A program made the translations under genes and the position numbers. Of a DNA stretch of 39,874 nt, positions 21,526 to 31,582 are shown piece after piece. Numbering within the stretch: position 1 is the stretch's first letter; each line of letters opens with the position of its first letter. This DNA comes from Chara braunii. Taxonomy: Eukaryota > Streptophyta > Charophyceae > Charales > Characeae. The notes below the pieces were generated by a model. It saw only the letters and a list, made by a program, of their open reading frames with translations. It searched no databases and was not told the origin of the DNA. The stretch covers positions 1,006,486 through 1,046,359 of the forward strand of contig BFEA01000039.1 of the NCBI GenBank assembly GCA_003427395.1, given 5' to 3'.

Positions 21526-22984
21526 TCAATGTGGGGGAGAGGGGAGAAAGAGAGGTAATCAAGGGGGCGGTAGAAAACAGGACAAGGACGGAACGTCCTG
21601 GCCGGGAGGAGGACGAGAACGAAGTGCGGAGGGGGCGGACGAGGGAGATGGTGAGCGGGAACGGCGGCGCCGAGGGGAGGTTGCTGCGCCATTGTGTCGA
21701 CTGGTGGCGTCCGAGGGAAGTTCGGGATTCAAAGAGGATCCTCCCTGAATGGCAGGTACCGCTCGAGCTGGAGGAGTCTCCCGGGGTTCAGGTGTGGACG
21801 CCTCTTCTTCCTATTTCGAAGTCGATCGGGCTTCCGACTCTTCTTCCTCTGATAGCCCCGCGATGGCTATGCGACCTGGATCATCGTCCGACGGTACTTC
21901 CCCGTTCTCCTGATGAGCCTTCTAGAATTCGTCAAAGTCAAAGTTATTTGGCCCGAGCTCGTTAAGGTCCAGGAAGCACCAAGTCGTGGGGTCGTGATCG
22001 CTCAAGTACTGTCCAAAGACCTCCGTATAGTTCGTCCAGATTACAGTTGGCGTCAACTTCCTTTCCAAGGTCACGGGTTCAGCCTGGCTTGGATCGCTTG
22101 GATTGAAAGAGATGATGTCCGTCGGCAGATCGTCGATGATTTGAGATAGAAACGTGAGGAGTTCGTAGGCGACGGTTGCTCGGCCGCCCTTAGCAATTTC
22201 TCCGCACAGAAGTCCCACCAATGTGCCATTGGTTGCCGCCTCCTCTGGCCACACTTGTGCCAGCACCAGCGATATCTTGTTACAGTGTTCCAACTCCCGA
22301 TTACTATAATATCTTGACCAGTGGCACTTCACCATGAGCATACACACACTGACCGTTGCGAATTCAGTCCACTTACGGATGTAGGCCGGGCTGAATGGAG
22401 AGATTGAAGGGGACGAATTTCCAGAGTGAGAAGGGGATCGGCCCAAGATGGCCAATTGGTTGGAAGGTCGGAGGGGAGAGAGAAGGTAGAGAAGCGATTC
22501 ATCGACGTTCGGGGTAGGGATGAAGATGGGGAAGCGGGTGAGCCGGGCGATCAGTGGCGCTAGTTCGAAGAGAGAAGGTATCGATACACTCGGTCCCCAC
22601 CACTTGTTGCCCTGGCCAAGCCAGTCGCTGCCGCCAATCAGCCACTAACGCCTGCCCCCACTCGTAAAGACTAGTCACCACTTCATCGCGCTGTTGCACG
22701 CCAATGGTACACAGATCGTCACTGAAAGCCACGATTACCGTTACGTCGCTATGAGTACGCCGTGAGAAGCGTTCAAACCCTGACGCTTCTGCCAAGATGA
22801 CTGTTGAACCTTGATCGGTCGATATTGTTATCTCTACGGCGGCGCACCAGGCTCTGTGACTGAAGAGCTGCGCAAATCGGAGAAGGCCAGGACTGAGACG
22901 AGGGTGCGCGACTTGGTGAAACTGCAGTGAGGCTCGAGGTTGAAGAAGTTGGGGTGGAAGAGTCGGCTCAATGACAAAACTCAT
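21526..22984 (-). pseudogene. Accessory ORF 1 of element B (post-integrase position), broken
   Basis: The ATG at 22984 overlaps the stop of the integrase ORF in the sequence ATGA. The first part reads MSFVIEPTLPPQLLQPRASL... to 22499. A frameshift near 22540 moves the reading into the frame that passes SNQLAILGRSPS and continues to 21922 (NRELEHCNKISLVLAQVW...KGGRATVAYELLTFLSQ...FDEF). There TGG has become TAG; A has FDEFWKAH. Beyond it an acidic, then Pro-rich, tail runs to a stop aligned with A's at about 21526. Intact length would be near 480 aa. The position between integrase and the 3' LTR is where env or additional ORFs sit in other gypsy elements, but I see no signal peptide or transmembrane segment. 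Function unknown. Confidence 0.6.
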
Positions 22985-24693
22985 GGCGAAGGTGAAGGGG
23001 AGGTAGAGTCAGACGAAGGAAGGGAAACAAATTCTTCGTCTACGCTGGAGGAAGAAGAGGAAGAGGGATTAGGGTTCTCGGAAGGAGTGAGGGGACGAAG
23101 GTAGGAGGTGTGGCGGACAATGGGAAGAGAGCTATGGCTGGCGCTGGCCTCAGGTCCGATGCGCACAATGTTGGCTCCGTTTGGACAAAGTTCTACGATG
23201 CGAAAACAACCAGAGAATTTGAGAGCGAGTTTGTGGTCGCGTGCACATTTGCGTACCTGCACCAGGTCCCCTAGCTTATATTGGTGTTGTGGGCCTGCAT
23301 TCTCGTTCCGGGCCTCGTAACTACGGACCTATCTACCGTGGGCCAGTTCGATCATTTTCTGTCTTTTTCGGGCTAGCTTAGGGATGGCCCTTTCCATTAA
23401 ATTCACATACCGCTTGGCTTTGGCCTTAAGGGCCGCACGCGTGTCCCTGCCCCCTTTTTCGGCAATTTATGAGATACCCCGATTATCGACACATGGAATC
23501 TTGTTGGTCCGAAGCTGAAAGGGGGTGAATCCAGTGGACTCATGAGGGGTCGCTCGATGGATCTCGATGATTTGGTAGACAATCTCGGGCCAAGGACGCG
23601 TGTCATTAACCCCTAAATTCTTGCGGAGAGCAGTCTTAATCATTCGGTTCGCATTCTCGGCCAACCCGTTCGACTGGAACACGTGAGGAGCGGTGTGTCA
23701 GAGAGTAACGCCACGACGCATTAATAATTCCTCTACCTCAACTTTGAATTCAGACCCATTATCGGTTAGAATTTCTTCTGTATCTAGATGAGTATTGAGG
23801 AATCGGTCAATGTATGTAGCTATCTCTGAGGCCTTACGGGTCTTACAGGGGTAGACTTCGATATACTTCGAGAAATGGTCGATTAACACCAAGAGAATGA
23901 AATATTGACAATGGTTAGGGNCAGGTGGCACGTCAATATCTGTCGTGTCCATACTGACTCGCTGGAAANGGCGTTCTACCTCCGTCGGGACTATCGTGTT
24001 CGGTCTGCGAATGGGTGCACGGTCGGCCACACAGACTAGACAGTTAGCAACCACGTGCTTTACATCATCCCGGATATTAGACCAGAACCATCGATTTTGA
24101 TCGATAGTTGCTTCAGTGACACGTATTGCGAAATGAGCAGCTTGTTCCTCGTGCGCCGATCTAGTCCAGTCATATCTCTGGAATGGGTGGGGAACCGTCA
24201 ACCATAATCCCGATCCGTCTGTTTTACGCTTTTCCAAATGACCGTTGATCCATCGATAGTCTCGGGACCTCTGAGTGGCTCGACGCCTGTCGTGCTTAGT
24301 GAGATGGTCCAATGGTTGGCCAACTAATTTAGCTAATAATATTTTATCCATCCATACTTCCGCCCGTCGGTATTTTTCGTCGTATTCGGGGACGTCCATT
24401 TGAGGGGCCTCGAATCGAACCTCCGTAGGAAGTTTATCTGTTCTACACAGGGGGCATCTCCATTCCTTACTACTCGTTCTATATCGAACACACGCGCCAT
24501 GTGCGAGATTAACACACGTGGCACATTCTACCCAGTCAATGAATCCAGACTCGAAGGGATAGCAGTCTACCCCATAAACTTGGGCGATACACGTGCAAAA
24601 ATAACAGAATTTGTCTGGGAGATTGGCGAGAAAGTCTAAATGAGCGAGGGGAGCGGAATCGATAGGAGAGGCAGAAGAAGGTGGGGTTTCCAT
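22981..24693 (-). pseudogene. PHD finger-integrase ORF of element B
   Basis: The integrase would insert the cDNA into the host chromosome. The ORF starts at ATG 24693, 67 nt after the RNase H stop. Residues about 25-85 form a PHD-type finger: CYFC, then WVECATC, then H-X2-C in NLAHGAC, then WRCPLC. The HHCC-like region follows (AAHFAI...NCLVC), then the catalytic core with Asp in MDTTDID, Asp in LTDNGSEF and Glu in GLAENANRM. Downstream is a GPY/F-like module (KLGDLVQVRKC...FSGCFRIVEL...VRHTSYLRPL). Breaks: CGA to TGA at about 23698, a stop near 23470, and a TAG at GR-stop-VRSYEA that element A shares. Two single N bases lie in the core. No chromodomain is present at the C-terminus. Confidence 0.8.
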
Positions 24694-24759
24694 TGTTCCT
24701 AGAGAGAGAGAAAAGGAAGGGGAGAGAGAGAGACTGGATTGGGTGCACGTGTCCACTTA
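24694..24759 (-). other. Spacer with CT-rich tract between RNase H stop and integrase ATG
   Basis: In element orientation a CT-rich tract (CTCTCTCTC...CCTTCC...TTTTCTCTCTCTCT) separates the RNase H stop from the PHD-integrase ATG. Element A has the same arrangement at 33312-33415 with a longer CT microsatellite. Confidence 0.7.
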
Positions 24760-25672
24760 GCCCTTCGGCAGGATCTCCACTTGTCCGTACTGAGGCTCGT
24801 TCTTCGGCTCCGGGTCGTTCCACGGGATCACTTCCTCACTCCTGGGTACCTTGTCGGGGCGGTGCATTCGTGTCACCCCGTCCACGTTGCCATGTCTCTC
24901 GTGCTTTCGATGACGAATGTCAAAGTCCATACTCTGCAACATGGTAGCCCATCGCCCGATCATACCCGAGTAATCCTTGGACTTCTTCAATGCCAACAAC
25001 GGTTCGTGATCGGTCACCAACGTGAACTTCCGACCATATAAGTATGCTCGGAAGTGACTGATCCCCCACAAGGCCGCGTAGCATTCCCCCTTTGGGGTAG
25101 AGTAGTTGCGCTTACAGGCAGGCACCGATTTGGACGCGTCTTCCACCACGTGTTTGAGGCCGTCCGGTCCCACCTGGGCCAAGATCTCTTAGATCGCCTC
25201 GGGCTGCCAATCGGTGATGAGGACAAAGTTCTTTTTCGGGTCCGGTCATGTAAGGACCGGAGTCGAAATCAAGGCCGCCTTGAGTTCTCGGAAAGCCCGA
25301 TTGCATTGCGGGGTCCAAATCAACGGCTGATTTTTTTTCAGCAAATTCGTGAGTGGTCCCTCGATCGTTGCAAACACCTTGATGAACCTTCGATAGTACG
25401 ATGCGAAACCCAAAAAGGCCCGTACTTGTGTCACGGACGTCGGTATTGGCGCGTCTTTCACGACTGCTACCTTCTGAGGCTCCGGCTGCAACCCTTGGTC
25501 CGTACCACGTGGTCGAGGAAGGAGATCTCAGTGAGGAAAAACCGACACTTCTCAACCGCCATCTTGAATCCAGCGTCCTTCCGTGCGTGCAAAGTCCATT
25601 CGATGTGTTGCATGTGCCCCTCGTAGGAACTTGAATATACAAGGATATCATCCATATAGACAATCACACAGG
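24757..25672 (-). pseudogene. RT (from YMDD) and RNase H of element B
   Basis: Begins abruptly at VIVYMDDILVYSSSYEGH (deletion junction at 25672), so the RT palm motifs before YMDD are lost. Then come FFLTEISFLDHVV, VRAFLGFASYYRRFIK and the RNase H region: LITDWQPEAI (first Asp), GECYAALWGISHFRAYLYG (Glu) and LVTDHEPLLAL (Asp). The end is DGVTRMHRPDKVPRSEE...EILPKG-stop. Frameshifts and stops occur near 25480, 25245 and 25185. YMDD is intact here, unlike in element A. Confidence 0.8.
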
Positions 25673-25923
25673 ATGACAATCAACTCATTAAACGGCAATA
25701 GCAACGAATACGACGGAAAGTGTTTGTCCACAATAACAAAATTGGCACCGACAAATCCAGAGCATCGGGTTTCAGGAGGGAAGTAGTATCTTCCGCTGAT
25801 CTTGGCGACGACTTCTCGTACGTCCCACTCGCATACACGTGCCCTCTTCTCGTTGTACGAGAAGGGGCGTGGCAGGGATACGAGAGGCCGGCGCCCAGTT
25901 GGCTTGGGACAATTGGTCCACAT
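25673..25923 (-). pseudogene. LTR-embedded ORF, truncated copy in B 5' LTR
   Basis: Starts at the conserved ATG (MWTNCPKPTGRRPLV) and is open through RARVCEWDVREVVAKISGRYYF, RCSGFVGANF, KHFPSYSLLL and FNELIVI. It is then cut by the deletion and runs into RT sequence read out of frame (CDCLYG). The N-terminal 80 residues are uninterrupted. Confidence 0.65.
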
Positions 25924-26659
25924 GGCAACAGCGAGATCCTATCTAGCATGCAGTCCACATGTCAATCACAATAGTTCCATGATCTAATCGGAGACAAGTT
26001 CGTCAGGCAATAACATCATCCAGGCATTCTCATTCATTTCTCACATACATTCATCAAGGAAGGTGCGAAAATGGAAGCCACACAACACTCAGTTCTCCGT
26101 GTGCTCTGCACCCCTGCCCCGTGACTGATTAGGCGTCAATCAAAACAATCATCTCATTCCTCATATGCAATAGATCAACAAACATCCATAATCGTTCAGG
26201 TCACAGAGAGAGGGAGAAGGTAGGGAGGAAAAGATGCGGAGCAGACAAGATAGATAAAAATTACACCAAGATCCGATGAAAAAGAAGTTTTCGGCTTAAC
26301 TGCCATCAAACTGAACTCACTCCAAGAAACGGATTCGAGACAAGGAGGCGCATCCGTCGTGAAGTTCCACTATGACCCCGGGCCATTCATCCATTCAACT
26401 CTTATTACTATCCCCATGCACTGACGATCCCCATCGTCACGTGCCACTTTCCACCACTGCGATCGTCACCCCGCCAACTCAGTCTCAGCACGGCCTGCCC
26501 GGATCCCACAGTTCGTCATGGCGATCAGGCGCACCACCGGCTAGGCTACAGTCAACTCGTCATGACTTTTAAACTGACACTCCACACATACTATCTACCC
26601 ACTGCTTCATGGAAGTTGGCAGATGAGTTGCGAGAGAGATTTGCGGGCGCGCTTGCGGA

Positions 26660-26666
26660 ATTTATA
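26660..26666 (-). promoter_or_regulatory. TATA box of B 5' LTR
   Basis: TATAAAT on the minus strand in the conserved GCAACTATAAATTC context. Confidence 0.6.
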
Positions 26667-26969
26667 GTTGCGGGAAGGGAGATAGGTACGTGGGAGGATG
26701 AAGATTGAGTCAGGGAAGGGTGAGAAAGGACTTAGGGATAATCGTCCGGCAAAAGCCATGTTGATCCTACTGAGTCCGATCGCAGCAAATCAGAGTCGTT
26801 GCGTAATAGGAATTTCTCCTTATAAGGCGCTTCTCCTTGGTTGGATAGAGTGAGGAGAGGATCGACCGGGCTCTTGGGCGTAGGACTCAAAGTGGGAGGA
26901 AGAAGGGTGCACAGGATAGCGTGAAACGGATCCAAGATTCAGATGATCAAGAAAGAAAAAAGGCGCACG

Positions 26970-26970
<1 letters not shown>

Positions 26971-27042
<72 letters not shown>
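26971..27042. repeat. GA microsatellite in B 5' LTR
   Basis: An almost pure GA repeat of about 72 bp. It is much shorter in the other LTRs, so it is a local expansion. Confidence 0.95.
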
Positions 27043-27045
<3 letters not shown>

Positions 27046-27557
27046 AAAACGGTTACGAAGGGAGCGTCAAAGATGGCGAGGGGAGCAGAAAGGGGGAAGC
27101 TCGCTTGCATGGCGCCGATCACAAATGTAAAAAGAGGCACCAAAATAGTTACAGATTCCTAAGTCATATGTTATTTCAAAAATTGAAATCACCATATCCT
27201 CGCGTAAAGTAGGCGCGGGAAAATGCAGTCCTACATCCATTCGTATTCCCACCAAATTCCCTGAGTTTTCCGTGACGTAGTTAAGAACATTCATGCACAA
27301 AAAGAACACGTCGGGTTCCGTTTATTTCGAAAATTCTAACTGCCAGGTCGAATTCCTAGCGCGCTTACTAAAGCGCGCGCAATTCCCATGCATTTCCCAA
27401 ATTACGAAAACAGAATTTCAAAAGCCAACACATGTCTCAACAAGGCATCTTTAATAAAAAACAGAGAGGGGCCTTGTTGGGCCGAAAAAAATTCGATAAG
27501 AAAAAGAGAGAGAAAGGGTCCGGAAGACGGCGCAGGCTAAGAAGCAGGTTCGTGACA

Positions 27558-27561
27558 CGTA
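27558..27561. repeat. Right target-site duplication of element B (CGTA)
   Basis: Pairs with 18425-18428; the sequence then continues as A's 5' LTR (CCAGCTTC). Confidence 0.8.
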
Positions 27562-28446
27562 CCAGCTTCTAAACCTGCGCCATCTTCCGGACCCCTTCTC
27601 TCTCTTTTTTCTTTTCGAATTTTGGTCAGGCCAACAAGGCCCCTCTCCATTTCCTTTTTTTAAGGTGCCTTGCTGAGACCCGTGTTTTCAGTCTCATTAA
27701 TTCTTGAAATTATGTTTTCATAATTTGGGAAATGCATGGGAATTACGCGCGCTTAAGGGAGCGCGCTAGGAATTTGGCTCGACAGTTAGAAATTCTGAAA
27801 TGAACGGAACCCGACGTGTTCTTTTTGTGTGTGAATAAGAGAGATAAAACAAGTCATGGATTCCAACAAGAAAAAGATGATGTGAGTTTTAGTATCATGG
27901 CGTCATCACCTCTCTCCCACCAGTCCTGATTCTACAGCTTCAGGACTAAAATCAACCCTTCCACTCATACGCCACTCAAGCTCTCGACAACGTCGTAGAA
28001 AACTCTGGGAATTTGGCGGGAATACAAATAGACGTAGGACTTTCCTTTCCCCGCGGCTACTTTACACGCGGATATGGTGATTTCAATTTTTGAATTAGCA
28101 TAGGACGTAGAAATCTGTAACTGTTTTGGTGCCTCTTTTTGCATTCGTGATCGGCGCCATGCATGCGAGCTTCCCCCTTTTTGCTCCCCTCACCATCTTC
28201 GACACTCCTTTCGCGCCCATGCTCACTCTCACTCTGTAACCATTTTTCCCTCTCTCTCTCTCTCTCGCCCCGCGCGCCTTTTCTCTTTCTTGATCATTTA
28301 AATCTTGGATCCGTTTCACATTATCCTTCGCACCCTTCTTCCTCCCACTCTAAGTCCTACGCCCAAGAACCTGGTCGGTCCTCTCTACACCGCGTCAAGC
28401 CAAGGAGAAGCGCCGTGTAAGAGGAAACTCCTATTACACGACGACT

Positions 28447-28632
28447 TTGATTGACTACGCAGATAAGGAAAGAGCCAATCGATTAAGACCTTCCACGTCA
28501 GACTCAGAGTTGTGTAATGAGCGGTGTCGGGACTTGACCCAGAAACGGGATACCAAGTACGTGCCTGGCCCCTTTCATGCGAAACGAAAACGGATGGCTC
28601 AATGGGAAGTTCAACAATACTTTTTGGATTGA
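28447..28632 (+). pseudogene. LTR-embedded ORF, C-terminal remnant in A 5' LTR
   Basis: Preserves only the last third of the LTR ORF: KERANRLRPSTSDSELCNERC, RDTKYVPGPFHAKRKR and QYFLD-stop. The same C-terminus is readable in A 3' LTR and B 3' LTR. Confidence 0.6.
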
Positions 28633-28865
28633 ATTTCCCCACGCCGTGAGTACCGCGCGTGCCTTCTTCTCCCTCAAAACCGGTGCGGTGACGGACCCTC
28701 CCCCTTCTCACTAAGTCGGACCGACACAGGGGATTTCAGTTCTGTCCGTGTCCCTGCACTCATTTTTTTCCAAAAATCCTTGGCACACCCCCATCTTGTT
28801 GCTTTTCCGGGGCCCCTTCCTCAATTTTAAACACTCCGAACGGAAGGCAGCACAGGGCGTGAGGT

Positions 28866-28878
28866 TGGTATCGGAGCC
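28866..28878 (+). promoter_or_regulatory. Primer-binding site, initiator tRNA-Met type
   Basis: TGGTATCGGAGCC differs at one base from TGGTATCAGAGCC, the complement of the 3' end of plant initiator tRNA-Met used as primer by many plant LTR retrotransposons. It lies exactly at the end of the 5' LTR, about 117 nt before the gag ATG. Confidence 0.75.
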
Positions 28879-28995
28879 GACACGTATCGGTTCTGACGAT
28901 AGTAAGACGAGCTGGCGAGAGGAAAATCACTTAAACGATCTAACCGTCTTAGTCCTCCCGTCAGTCGACAAAGGTCCGCCGAAGCTCGACTAGAA

Positions 28996-29766
28996 ATGCC
29001 CATGGCCGATGCTAATGGTGCACCTCCCCGGGTGATGGTAAGCATCCCCGCTACCTTCCCAATCTATTCCAACTATAGTCGTCCCGAGGCATGGCTCGAA
29101 GTCGTGCAAGCTCAGGGGTATGGTGACGAGGATCTTCCTCGCATCATTACCCTGCTACTTCGAAACACTGCTCACGATTGGTTTAGAAGGCATAGATGGG
29201 TAGATTGGGATACGTTCAAGAGGGCGTTCCTAGCAAGGTTCGATGAAGTCAACGAATATGCTGCGTGGTTCGTACTAAAAACCCGGCCGCAGGAACCCCG
29301 AGAGCTGCTACCCGACGTTGTGGATCGGTTTTAAACTGCATTAGATAAGTCAGGACGGGAAGAAAACGCTGCTCGAGATTTGTTCATCGATCATCTCAGC
29401 AATCCAGTGATGAAAGCGAAGCTGCAGAAAAAGGTTCCTCCGAAGACGAACCAGCCACCCGTTATCATAACTAAAGCACTTGAACTGGATCTGTTGGACA
29501 CGCGCAAGTACATCGGTCAGGGGGATGAAGACATCTCGGACACGATCCAAGATGTGGCCGCTAAGCGACGTTCGTGGCTCAGAGCGGTGGGACGATTTTA
29601 CCCTCGCCCTGATCACGACTATCAGGATGGACCCCACCCGGATCTCTCTCCCTATCATCCCTTACCTCCCTTGAAGCCTCCTCTTTCTCCAAAGTTGGCA
29701 CCCGTGAATACCGTTATGCCCCAAGAAGCTGCATCAGTGCCTATTACTAACATGCATCTGGCCTAG
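28996..29766 (+). pseudogene. gag of element A (one internal TAA)
   Basis: Gag forms the virus-like particle. From ATG 28996 (MPMADANGAPP) the reading contains a retrotransposon-gag core: RPEAWLEVVQAQGYGDEDLP, TAHDWFRRHRWVDWDTFKRAF and ARFDEVNE. A TAA at 29332-29334 interrupts it after DRF; the same frame continues as TALDKSGREENAARDLFIDHL to a TAG at 29764-29766. A frameshift then leads into the zinc-knuckle ORF. Element B has no gag for comparison. Confidence 0.75.
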
Positions 29767-29797
29767 ATGATTCATACCGCTACGACTAAACAGTCAG

Positions 29798-30616
29798 ATG
29801 GATCGGTTGGAACAGATCATGACGAAACTAATAAAAGTTAATTATAATCCTTCCCGCCCCGTTCCTGCTTCGTACCCTATGCTGACCGCTCCTCCTGTAT
29901 CTGGACCAGCGCCCCCTGCTCCCCCTCATGCGGTCAATCCAGTAGGGAGGATTGAATGTTACAACTGTAAACAACCTGGACACTTTGCACGTGAATGCCC
30001 CCAACCAAAGCGTAACCAACCCCCGCCGGCAGCCATGCCTGTGGCCTTGAATCAAGGTCGGGTGGCCGAATTGTTGGAGGCAACAAAGGATAGAGAGTCC
30101 TCCTCCTTCTCTACCGAACAGCCATCTTCGACCGACCCCATCGCGTCCACTTCGGGATCATCTTCCGCAGCAGCCGATGCCGTTAATCCTACAGAGTATA
30201 TTCATTTGGCAGGGCTGATCGGAGCAATCCGACCTAGCAAAGATGAGCTTGAATGGGTCGAGCGAGGATGTGAACCTGGACCACAGTCTCCAACGGGAGA
30301 AATCGATGTCCTACAGACGCTCAAGCAGTTGGATATACGAGTTCCTGTCCCAGTAGGACACTTGCTAACCATATCAGAGGCAGCAAACGATAAACTTCTG
30401 CAGCAATGTCAGAAGAATAAAAAACGCTTCACGTATCAACACGTTCAGCATATGCGAAAGAAGAAGAAGGATGACGAGGCTGAGGCAATCTCTCCCCCTG
30501 CGGCCGAAACTGATGCACCTGAAACCGCGCGGGTCGCTGCTATCCCTTACGCGGAAAAATATCACTTTGTAAGTGTTCGATTGGTTCTATGGAAAAGCGC
30601 CGAGTGTGATTGCTAA
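29798..30616 (+). pseudogene. Gag C-terminal part with CCHC zinc knuckle (272 aa)
   Basis: The open frame carries a nucleocapsid-type knuckle CYNCKQPGHFAREC (C-X2-C-X4-H-X4-C) at about residue 54, which binds RNA. Before it is a Pro-rich linker; after it are Ser/Pro-rich and then charged regions (HMRKKKKDDEAEA). The frame ends at TAA 30614-30616 and then continues in the same frame into the protease. The TAA is therefore either a readthrough position or, more likely given the other lesions, a mutation. Confidence 0.8.
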
Positions 30617-30928
30617 GTCCGGGGTAAACCGTTCGATGCTCTTATCAATACCAGATCATCGGTCGTAGCCATATCCCTAGACACTGTTAGAAAAACGGGC
30701 CGACTAAACTCGATCCTTCCACTACCTGGGAAGGACAACTACGTCTCGACCGATGAAGAAGCCATGAACATAGTAGGGATCATTGAAAATGTAGCTGTCA
30801 AGGTTGGTCGAGTGCACGTTCTGGTTAACTTGAATGCGCTAGTCATCGGTGCACACTCTTATTCGGTACTGTTAGGATTACCTTGGGCGATGGCTGTAGG
30901 TGCGCGAATACACTTCCACTCCAAATAA
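30617..30928 (+). pseudogene. Aspartic protease of element A (catalytic DTG changed to NTR)
   Basis: The retropepsin would process Gag-Pol. The reading GKPFDALINTRSSVVAIS holds the active-site position (AAT-ACC-AGA at 30647-30655), where functional relatives have D-T-G. Both changes are G to A. The C-terminal signature LLGLPWAMAVGARI confirms the family. The frame is continuous with the zinc-knuckle ORF across its TAA and ends at TAA 30926-30928. Inactive as it stands. Confidence 0.8.
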
Positions 30929-31582
30929 CTTGCCCTCATGCACACTGGAGGAAAACCTCAAACGATTTTGTTACGGGTTTCCACTCGATCGCCGAGAAAG
31001 AATCCCAGCACTGTCCGGATAGGAATGGTCCAAATCCTGAGCCCGGAAGAATCTCCCCCAAACAATGACGAGGAGCAAAACCTCGCTGGTGATGGCGAAT
31101 ACGACGAGTGCGATTATGAGGAAGAAATGAACTACATGCCTAGCGAAAGAGGATGAGAACAATTAGTTGAAATGTCCGGTCACGAAACTAAAGAGGAATT
31201 TCAAATGATCCCAACAACCACACGAACATTTGATTTGAGTTCAGGAAGCAGCGAAGCTAGCCATACTCTATCGACATCTCCACCCGCATCAACAGAAACA
31301 CGGATTCCCGCCACGTCGTTTCTGGGGGAACCGATTTTGCAGATTTCGGATGTGGCTGATTTCTTGGAACCCCCTCGCACCTTGTACGAGGGCGCACTTT
31401 CACTCCGAGATAGGTATCAACAGATGAATCAGTATCTGGTTCTTTCTGGCTCTCCACCCAGATCGTTTCTCACGCAAGATGCTATGATCGCCCTAAGTAG
31501 GCAGGAGGCCGAAGCCCCGATCAATGATGTTTCAGATCTCATGCAAGAGATGGCCGAGTTAATAGGATTGGAAGTAGTATAA
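30929..31582 (+). pseudogene. Acidic linker between protease and RT (unrecognised)
   Basis: Two open stretches, to 31156 (acidic, EEQNLAGDGEYDECDYEEE) and 31172-31582 (MSGHETKEEFQMI...LMQEMAELIGLEVV), lie where gypsy elements have a protease-RT spacer. No domain is recognised. The composition is Ser/Thr/Glu-rich and free of stops for 137 codons in the second stretch. Confidence 0.45.

Larger units (their letters stand above)
18429..27557 (-). mobile_element. Element B: gypsy-type LTR retrotransposon, same family as A, internally deleted
   Basis: Minus orientation: 5' LTR remnant (27557 to 25673), then a jump into RT at YMDD, RNase H, PHD-integrase, accessory ORFs, and the 3' LTR (20787 to 18429). 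Gag, protease and the N-terminal part of RT are missing. The terminal bases (TGTGACGC... at 18429 and ...GTGACA at 27557) are flanked by CGTA. Because A and B have opposite orientation and B sits at A's LTR start, they form a head-to-head inverted repeat. Confidence 0.85.
25673..27557 (-). repeat. 5' LTR remnant of element B (about 1.88 kb, 3' end lost)
   Basis: Matches the B 3' LTR from its start down to the middle of the LTR ORF, where it is fused to RT. The remaining roughly 480 bp of LTR, the PBS, gag, protease and half of RT are deleted. Contains a TATA box at 26660-26666 and a 72-bp GA microsatellite at 26971-27042. Confidence 0.8.
27558..28865 (+). repeat. 5' LTR of element A, remainder (about 1.3 kb, internally deleted)
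   Basis: Aligns with A's 3' LTR at both ends but lacks about 1.3 kb (the equivalent of about 37545-38830), including the TATA box and most of the LTR ORF. It carries about 140 bp (27836-27976) not present in the 3' LTR, containing the small hairpin AGTCCTGA...TCAGGACT. Its last bases (GCGTGAGGT) lack the terminal TGAGCGTCACA seen in other copies and run straight into the PBS-like sequence. Confidence 0.8.

Noticed and set aside
21526-22984. Accessory ORF 1 as an envelope gene
   Set aside because: Position fits, but no signal peptide, transmembrane segment or cleavage site is visible, so the env label is not supported.
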